Both the position numbers and the translations under genes were made by a program. A stretch of 64,000 nt of DNA from Flaccisagitta enflata (Eukaryota; Chaetognatha; Sagittoidea; Aphragmophora), in the NCBI GenBank assembly GCA_965153355.1, contig OZ231126.1:89466001-89530000 (forward strand), written 5' to 3'. Of this stretch, positions 56,240 to 64,000 are shown piece after piece; positions within the stretch are counted from its first letter, which is position 1, and each line of letters begins with the position of its first letter. The notes under the pieces were generated by a model, which was given only the letters and a program-made list of their open reading frames with translations, made no database searches and had not been told where the DNA came from.

Positions 56240-57090
56240 ATTTGTATTCGTGTATCATTTGCACTGATGAGCATAAAATCAAATCAAATCAAACCAGTGA
56301 TGGAACCTCACCCGCCCGACGGCCCCTGCCCCCCTGACGGTTGCCCCAAGAAATACGCAGGAGTTACGAAGTATACATGTATTGGAGCAGAAGTCAGAGA
56401 TAAGGCCCAGAATCATATACAACAGCCCTTATATAGTCAGCCACGACCTGGGGAGCCGAGACTAGTGCATATCCACGCGATCAGCTCACTCTCCAGATGT
56501 GGGGGCGCGATATTTGGGTGTGGGGTGGATTTGGGGTTGGGTAGGGGTGGTTCCGGGGGTTGAAATAGCATCAGGGCCATCTCCCCTAGCGTTTACAAAG
56601 GCAAATTGTCGGACGAACCGAAAAATAGTAGATTGGTCCGTCTGTCTGTCTGTCCGTCCATCCATCCATTATTCTCTCTGTCTATCAAAGGCTTGTTAAA
56701 CGAACAAACCTTACTCGGTTCGGATGCTAGAACGTGACACAAAAAAAGCACATTGAAGAAGAAGGTCTTTGAGGTTTCATTTGAATATCTTTTTATTACG
56801 GAATTGGTTGGGTCAGAAAGATGCTTTGGAATTGGTTGGCGGCCACCTTCGAGACCATGGCCGGGAGTCAGTGAAGTTAGTCCAGCCGTGAGTGAGACAA
56901 GGGCCTACGAAGGCCATGGGTGGAGTGTATAAAGTCGGTACAGCAGCACCCCTTTTAGACACGATGCCGGGGAATGAGTGAGACGAGGCCGTACGAAGGC
57001 CGAGGGAATTCAGAAGGGAAAACAAGAGAGAATTCTTGTCACGGTCGGGAGTTAAAGGACTGATCGTCGTGTCCGATATGAATTCTTTTT
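56240..57090. other. Unique sequence with local tandem words
   Basis: A CATGGCCGGGAGTCAGTGA / GATGCCGGGGAATGAGTGA pair (near 56,860 and 56,960), each followed by a GAGAC…GGCC(G/T)ACGAAGGCC word, forms a diverged ~100-bp repeat. No gene recognised. Confidence 0.4.
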
Positions 57091-57097
57091 CCGGTGT

Positions 57098-57692
57098 GTG
57101 ATGTACTATCTTGGAAAAAAAAAAAATCCAAGCTGGATGAAGGAATGAGTTTCTTTAAATTTGATCAAATTATAATTATCTTTATTAGCCCAGTATTTGA
57201 AATATCCTTTTTAGAGTTTAAAAACAGCTTGGATCTGTAAGGGCATGCCTTGGAAAAGAGTATCAAGCCATTTTGAAGCAAAGTACCTCCACCCAATTTT
57301 TTCACATTTTCTGAGAATCAGCATTTTCTCTTTTTTTAATGTAGAATCCAAACGAATAGAGCTATGAGTCTCTGCTTGGCGGCAATAGATAGCCCTGATC
57401 AATGGCTTCAAAATGGTCGCCAATTTTCCTTTTAAATTTTGCATATCAAAGCGACACTGTAACAAAACATCATGTGTTTATATTCTAATCAGTTTTTTTG
57501 TTTATTCCCTGAAATCAACATTTTCACTTATTTTGATGTAAAATCTAAATGAATAAAGCTATGAGTCTCAGCTTGGCACCATTTGCTAGCCCTGTTTATT
57601 AGCTTCATTTTGGTCACCAATTTTTATATCAAATCATGTATATCAATGCTTAATTATGACAAAACGTCCTGGACTTTTATTTTTTCCAAGAT
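57098..57692. mobile_element. Inverted-terminus repeat with two internal ~220-bp direct repeats
   Basis: Ends TGTACTATCTTGGAAAAA and TTTTTCCAAGATAGTAC are inverted. Inside, TAGAGCTATGAGTCTCTGCTT… (57,356) and TAAAGCTATGAGTCTCAGCTT… (57,556) mark two diverged direct repeats covering about 57,300-57,450 and 57,510-57,660. Non-coding. Confidence 0.6.
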
Positions 57693-57699
57693 AGTACGG

Positions 57700-58600
57700 C
57701 TGTTTTGATATTTATGTTTAATCACATTCAACCATCTATCTGTCCGTCCCTAGCCCTCTCGAATAAAAACTAGAGCTACGCGGCAATCCACAATTTTTTT
57801 TCTCATTTTAAATAATTGTTCAAATCTCGCGCTAAAAAAGACAACAGCTGTTCGTGTCACGCTGGTGACAAAACATCATTGATCCCGTCCATTAGATTAA
57901 CAATTGAATAATCATGAATCGGACAAAAAAAAAGTCACTCGATGTAGAATGTGAATTCAACCGTGCATGGATTTGCACTTTAATTCGTAAATTAAGCATA
58001 AACAGCGTACATGTTTCCTAAGGACACACTATATAAAACAGTCGATATAACCCGTCAATAGAATTTCCTTTACCCAACCTCCCTGACATACATGAACGCA
58101 CATACATAAACATACACATATTTTCAACGAAGGAACAGTTAAGGCGATTATATGGAGGCGAAACTGCGCTTGTAAAACTGTCAAAGTGGAGAGAAATATC
58201 ATCGCAATTCCCCTCATCCTCTCTTTTTTCCCTCTTTTTTTCCCTCTTCCTCTTCATCCTTTTCTTTATGACACTCGCCCTCTTTTTTTTTCCTTTCTGC
58301 GCCTCTCCTCTGGGTTTTTTTTAGTAGCTTATCTCTATCTCTATCTCCTACTCTGTAACTATCTTTTAATCTATCTCCTGCTCCAGCTCCATCTCTATTT
58401 CTGTCTCTATACTCTCACCAAATTCTCATTGGATCAATGTTTGTTGGTTCGAATGTATGTACGTAGATTAACTTATCTAATATGTATATCCCCCCCCCCT
58501 TAGCTGTTGTCCAACGGTTGGCTTTCTAGCTGTGTGTGATTGTTTATATATGTGGGGTGGGGCAGGGTTTGTTCGTTTTATTTACCATTCTTTGAAAATT
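57700..58600. other. Unique sequence, nothing recognised
   Basis: Pyrimidine-rich 58,200-58,400; (CTATCT)-like words. No gene. Confidence 0.5.
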
Positions 58601-58605
58601 CAGTA

Positions 58606-59204
58606 CAGTGGGGTTCGTGGAATAACAGCCTAAACTGGAGGAAGGTATTAAAGTGTACTTATTTCATTTGACATACATGATCTTTGAAATAAAAGTTGTT
58701 CAATCAATGCTTTTGTCCCTGAGTTTTTGGTTGCTATGGAAACCAAAATTCTTTTTTCAAACGTTCTTGATTACTAGGATATCAATATTTTGACAAATTT
58801 TATTAGGGAACATTGCTCAGAATTAAATTTGCTGTAACCTTCCCACAGTATGTTCTGTAAAAATATTACTCGTTTGGCCATTGCTAGGGAGCATCATTTA
58901 GCGGCTGCTAGGTGTGATGCCCCCTAGCAACGGCCAAACGAGCAATATTCTTACAGAACATACTGTGGGAAAGTTGTGGCAAATTTAACTCTGAGCAATG
59001 TTCCCTGATAACATTTGTCAAAATATTGATATTCTAGCAGTTACAGAGGTTTGAAAAAAAAATTGGTTTCCATTGCAACCGAAAAACTCAGGAACAAAAG
59101 CATCAATTGAATAACTTATATCTCAAATATCAAATTTGTCAAATGAAATAACGGTACTTGAATACCTTCCTCCAGTTTAAGCTGTCATTCCATGAACCCC
59201 ACTG
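58606..59204. mobile_element. Tc1/mariner-like palindromic MITE (599 bp)
   Basis: Ends CAGTGGGGTTCGTGGAAT and ATTCCATGAACCCCACTG, flanked by TA. The arms (~285 bp each) meet around 58,890-58,925, where CCATTGCTAGGGAGC faces GCCCCCTAGCAACGGCC. Non-coding. Confidence 0.85.
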
Positions 59205-59396
59205 TATGTAATTTCTGACTGATCACTAGGTCGGACCCGAAAAACGATGATCTCTCATTGGAAAAATGATCAAGGTCAAAAAGAAACTGGTTCGTCAGAC
59301 AATGTAGAAAAATAGGCTCGTCAATTATTGTAAGTTGCAGACAGGCGACTATAAAACTCGCCGTGTTGGTGGGCCGGTCGTTCCGTTCCGTCAGTG

Positions 59397-59707
<311 letters not shown>

Positions 59708-60012
59708 TCTCTCTCACTCTCTTTTCTCTAGTCTTCACGCAGTGCTAGAAGGCAATTCAAAGGGCCAAAAGCTATGAGGGCAGGACAATAAAAGTCAGTT
59801 TGGACCAAAAATGAGCGAAAAACGGTCATGAATTATGGAGGGCGCTCTCGCTCACGCGAGCCAACGACTTAAAGCCGACGAGAGAGAGAGAAAGGGGAAA
59901 AAAAGAGAAGAGAGGATGAAAAGAAAAAAATGAAAGAAGACGAAGGAAGAAAAAAAATATGAAGGAAGGAAAGAGAAAAAAAAAGTCAAAGCGTGTGATA
60001 GAGGAGGAGAAA

Positions 60013-60305
60013 GGGGGCTTTCTAGTCTGTCTAGTCTTTCTAGTCTGAGACAATCACGTTTTTAACGGGCCACTCAGTCGCTCGCTACATTCGTTCGCTC
60101 GCACCGCTCACTCCACTCACTCGCTCCGCAGCGCTTGGCTTTGCTTCGCTACGCTCGCTTTGCTCGCTCCGTTCACGGGATCGCTCCCTCACTTTGCTCA
60201 CTCCCTCATGGGATAGTGAAATTCATGAATATGTGTTCACGCTGTAAACGCGTTTGACGGGAATGTACTCGTTTCTCATCTTCACTCGAAAGTCGAAACA
60301 CGCCC
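60013..60305. mobile_element. Harbinger-like MITE (family D), copy 3
   Basis: Starts GGGGGCTTTCTAGTC, where a TCTAGTCT word is triplicated, and ends CGAAACACGCCC. Flanking AAA(G) occurs on both sides. Interior as in the other two copies. Confidence 0.7.
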
Positions 60306-60987
60306 AAAGAAAAGAAATAAAGAAGGCGTCGTCACTCGCGTAGCTCAAAGCCTCAAGGCAAGAACAAGTGAGGAGGAGGAGGAGGAGGAGAAGGAGGAGG
60401 CGGAGAGAGAGAGGGAAAATGGAATTGCGGTGAGAGGGGGTGTGTAAAAAGAGGAAGAGCAAGGGTCTATGGGGGTGGTGGAAGTAGGATTTGAAAGTAA
60501 AGGATGACGAAATTTGCTTCGCTTATGTTCATGATTTGCAAATTATACTCAAATTCAAATTATCTTTTAATCAGACAATGACATTGTTGTATGAGGAGGA
60601 TTGAAACTGTTTTTCAGCCGTTGTTTCATAGTGGGGGTTAGTGTATGACTTGGTATGTAGATTTTTGTCTATGGATTAGTTCCCATGTCGTTTTGATTTG
60701 TGTCTTTCGATTTAACATTGGCTATTGCTATCGCTTTTGGTCATTGCTATGAAGCTACTTATGGCAATTCTTCAACGAAGAGCAACATTTAGGCGCGACT
60801 TCTGTGGCAAAGAAAAGCGGGGTTTAATTTTTGTTCCCGATGCGTAACGATTAATAATTGATTATACAATTATTCATTAGAAATGGAAAAAAAAGTGAGA
60901 TAATGCGAATGTCGCACACAAGTCCGTACTCAAATCGATGCCGCGGTCGCTTTCTTAACAGCATAGGTCATGTAATAGTGGTAATTG

Positions 60988-61018
60988 GAAAAAAGTCGAA
61001 TTACGTAATTCGACTTTT
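60988..61018. repeat. Short perfect palindrome
   Basis: AAAAAGTCGAATTAC is followed by its reverse complement. It could fold as a hairpin; no U-tract context suggests a terminator. Confidence 0.6.
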
Positions 61019-61044
61019 TGAAACGTAGGGGAGAAATAAAGTTT

Positions 61045-61245
61045 TCCATTTTTGATTTGCGGCAATTTTAGGAAGTTGGGTCATTTTGGGGCTGGGATGA
61101 TACTTTTTTTATATTCACAGCTAAGAGAGAGCTTATTTTTCTCTTTCAAATGGCGCCAACCAGAAGTCTCCACGATCATTAGTTTAGGAGTTATGAATTT
61201 TTGAATCTTTTTTTATTTTTCGCATTTTCGCGGAAATCGGTATTT
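61045..61245 (+). repeat. Interspersed repeat, copy matching 7.3 kb
   Basis: Contains CAGCTAAGAGAGAGCTTA, CTCTTTCAAATGGCGCCAAC and TATTTTTCGCATTTTCGCGG, collinear with the reverse complement of 7,265-7,475. Confidence 0.6.
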
Positions 61246-61348
61246 TTTATTGATCCCAAGCTTTTGGACCTATGTAACATTAGAAAAGAGTCAACATGTT
61301 ACGCAAATTGACTCCAAGTTTTATGACGCTAGCTTGCGCATTTTACTC

Positions 61349-61762
<414 letters not shown>

Positions 61763-62165
61763 AAGAGTCAAAGACAGAGGAAGACTGAGAGAAAGAATAG
61801 ACACCTGTAGATTGAATAACAAAAACACACAGGCAGTCCACCAGACAGCATGAAATGCACTCACAGAGGATCATGCACTGAAAAAAGACTCCCATTTACG
61901 ACTTTTTTCCGGTCGGCGATTAGCCGCCTTTATTGGTACTGTAGCAAAATCATGAATTGTTCAACCATTCGACCAATAGACCAATAGGTCACTCTACATA
62001 TTGCTGCTGCTGCTGCCGTGTTGTGGTAGTTTCATCATCAACTTCGATACCATCAGCAATTCAGCATCTATTCGTCAGCACCAAAGTCCTCACAAAACAT
62101 TTCTTATTACCCCACAAGTCAAACCTCTTCTCTCTTCTCAAACCCACTCCACCCCTACTTTCATC

Positions 62166-62167
<2 letters not shown>

Positions 62168-62229
<62 letters not shown>

Positions 62230-62230
62230 A
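62168..62230. repeat. (CT)n microsatellite
   Basis: About 30 units with one TTCT interruption. Confidence 0.95.
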
Positions 62231-62369
62231 TGTCTAGCGTCTCATCCTTGCGTCTTTGTGCTAGAGTCTCTCTCTCTGTCTCCCTTCTTTTTCTTGGAGA
62301 TTGCAGGATTTTGCTTTGACCCCAATCTGACTCACTCTCGATCTTTCCCTCGGCGGGTCACCGTCAGAC

Positions 62370-62725
62370 TGGCAACGCATCATCACACGTGAGATGGCGT
62401 TCTATGGGGTGGGGGTGGAAAAGGGGTAAGAGGTTAGGAGTCGAAAGTGGTAGGGGTAGTGGCACCGCATCATCACAAGTGATATGCTGTTTCGTGGGGT
62501 GGGGTGGGGTTGGGTAGGGGTAAGAGGTTAGCAGTCCAGAGTGGTAGGGGTAGTGGCACCACATCATCACAACTGAGATGCTATTTCGTGCGGTGGGGTT
62601 GGGTAAGGGGTACGAGGTTAGAAGTTCAGAGTAGAAGGGGTAGCGGCACCACATCATCACAAGTGAGATGCTGTTTCGTGGGATGGGGGAGCGGGAAAGA
62701 AGGGGTTAAAAGTCGAAAGTGGTAG
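62370..62725 (+). repeat. ~91-bp minisatellite, four units
   Basis: Each unit starts GGCACC(A/G)CATCATCAC, then TGAGATGCTGTTTCGTGGGG, a G-rich GGGGTTGGGTAGGGG stretch and AGAGTGGTAGGGGTA. Starts are near 62,371, 62,461, 62,552 and 62,646. The G-runs could form quadruplexes. Confidence 0.85.
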
Positions 62726-63265
62726 GTATTGTGGTAAGAAGGTTATAGACTTGTAGTTCATACTTTGTCCCACAGGCACCACAAGGTGACTAATCCAAAG
62801 ATAGGGGTAAGTAAGGTTAGCAAATGGCGGGTAACCGTCCAACGAGCTCCGTTTGATTGCGTTTGGGGAAAAAGTCGCAAAAGCGTTAGACGGTCAGCGG
62901 CACCCGTTGCCCCTGTACACGTGAATGTACGTGATCGCGCGACGCTCAGGGGCCTTAATAGACAAAAGACGCAAGTCCGCGAGTCTGCGACACAGTGAGT
63001 TTTTGAGTCTTAGAGTTCTGCCTAAGATTTATTTCGGAAAGAAATCATCTAAGCTCTGTTGTATATAACTTCAATATGCAAATAAGTTTATTGTAGCTTG
63101 GCCGTAGATGACAACCATTCAGCTCGATTCTGATATGACTTCTGAATTGGAAACGGAAAGAAAAAAAAATTGGATGTTGAAGATGGTTCAGGTTGAAGTT
63201 GTAGGATATGGTCAGCAACGCATCAACAAAGGTGAGGAAGGAAAAGGAAAAGAGGGAAAGGAGGG

Positions 63266-63520
63266 ATGAGAGGGGGAGGAGTTTCGAAGAAAATTTTGAG
63301 ATGGGAGAATAGTGTTATTCCATATGAAACAGTAAAAAGACCTGAAACAGTCTGCCTTAGTCTCTTGTGCAAAGTTATCAACGTGGTTAAGAGGCTGGTG
63401 CGAAACTGTGCTACTGTAGATGAAACTTTTGAGATTGGGAACAGCCGACAACCAGCGAATTTGCAAAAGATTATCAGAAATCCAACTGACAAATATCTGC
63501 AAGGGAGGATTTTAGTCTAG
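63266..63520 (+). other. Uncertain 84-codon open frame
   Basis: The frame contains ETVCLSLLCKVINVVKRLV and ANLQKIIRNPTDKYLQGRIL, non-repetitive and of balanced composition. It could be a decayed exon. No family is recognised, and the minus strand is open over the same stretch, so support is weak. Confidence 0.15.
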
Positions 63521-63568
63521 GAATGATGGATACTCCCAGAAAAAATTAGAGGTTCTATGAGAAAAGGG

Positions 63569-63893
63569 CAGGAGTGTATATTGTTGTACGACCTTTGATT
63601 TCTTCCCCCCCCCCCTGGTTCTTTGATTTTCTTCCCCGCGGGGTTTAACTACATTTGGTTTTCTTCACCATATACCCCCTATATAGTATTATATTGGTTT
63701 GAATAGTATAAAATAGTGATGTAGTACCTAAATATTACATTTTAGTGCTGCCAAAAGTGTAAAATCTGCTATATTTAGTATCTTTTCATTTTTCTGGCCT
63801 TTGATTTCCTTCCTCATTTCCAAATCCTTTATTTCATTCCTTCCCCCCCCCCTTTCCCCTGCCGGGAGGGGAATGCAACTTTATACAGACCTG
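63569..63893 (+). mobile_element. hAT-like MITE (family E), copy 3, ~325 bp
   Basis: Starts CAGGAGTGTATATTG and ends TATACAGACCTG, collinear with the other two copies. Flanks GAAAAGGG and GAAAAGGA are near-identical but offset by one base, so the duplication is less certain here. Confidence 0.75.
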
Positions 63894-64000
63894 AAAAGGA
63901 TTATGGCAATGCAATGGAAATGTTGAAAAGGCCGGAAACTTGGTTACCCAACCCGCCTGCGGTGTGAAGAGGCAGAGATGAAACAAGCTAAGCAAGCATA

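Overview
The window is eukaryotic, almost certainly from an invertebrate metazoan. It contains no compact operon-like gene layout. It is dominated by long microsatellites ((CT)n, (CA)n, (GATA-like) tri- and tetranucleotides), minisatellites and nested transposable elements. The two intact protein-coding genes seen belong to a retroelement family known from invertebrates. The phylum cannot be fixed from the sequence alone. Permuted Penelope-like elements and hairpin-ended repeats with (ACGG)-type microsatellites both occur in molluscs and other marine invertebrates, but this is suggestive only.

Centrepiece, 12.25-22.83 kb: a head-to-tail array of three copies of a Penelope-like retroelement (PLE) with permuted domains. 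The first copy is 5'-truncated; the other two are full length and each carries an intact 914-codon ORF. The order is N-terminal GIY-YIG endonuclease, basic linker, CxC motif, then a telomerase-related reverse transcriptase. This is the architecture of the Naiad clade. Copies are more than 99% identical by eye and repeat with a 3,966-bp period. The array sits inside a copy of a short DNA-transposon-like repeat (here called family X). Two other X copies in the window let the empty site be reconstructed.

Non-autonomous DNA elements: family X (imperfect terminal inverted repeats starting GACGGC, 4-bp target duplications TTAC, CTAA, TTAA); a hAT-like MITE (8-bp duplications CTTGAATA and GATTTCAT); a Harbinger-like MITE (TAA duplication); several TA-flanked Tc1/mariner-like foldback elements at 38.1, 40.1, 55.6 and 58.6 kb; and larger foldback elements at 1.6-3.4 kb and 48.1-49.3 kb.

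Most of the rest is a diverse set of short repeats that I interpret as Helentron/Helitron-related non-autonomous elements (HINE/pearl-like). One end reads AACAAGGCCGG; the other is a hairpin followed by CTAAA, with a (GACG)n-type tract beside it. Subterminal inverted repeats at the two ends differ between subfamilies but always match each other. Several carry internal minisatellites that have expanded, in one case to 2 kb (9.68-11.69 kb).

Host genes are sparse. The only candidates are a Kelch-repeat coding fragment on the minus strand at 30.6-31.2 kb, split by the Harbinger-like MITE, and a small acidic-protein gene fragment with phase-compatible splice sites at 50.06 and 51.81 kb. Several acidic or repetitive open frames (44.8, 47.1, 33.1 kb) are uncertain. 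No tRNA, rRNA or CRISPR array was found.
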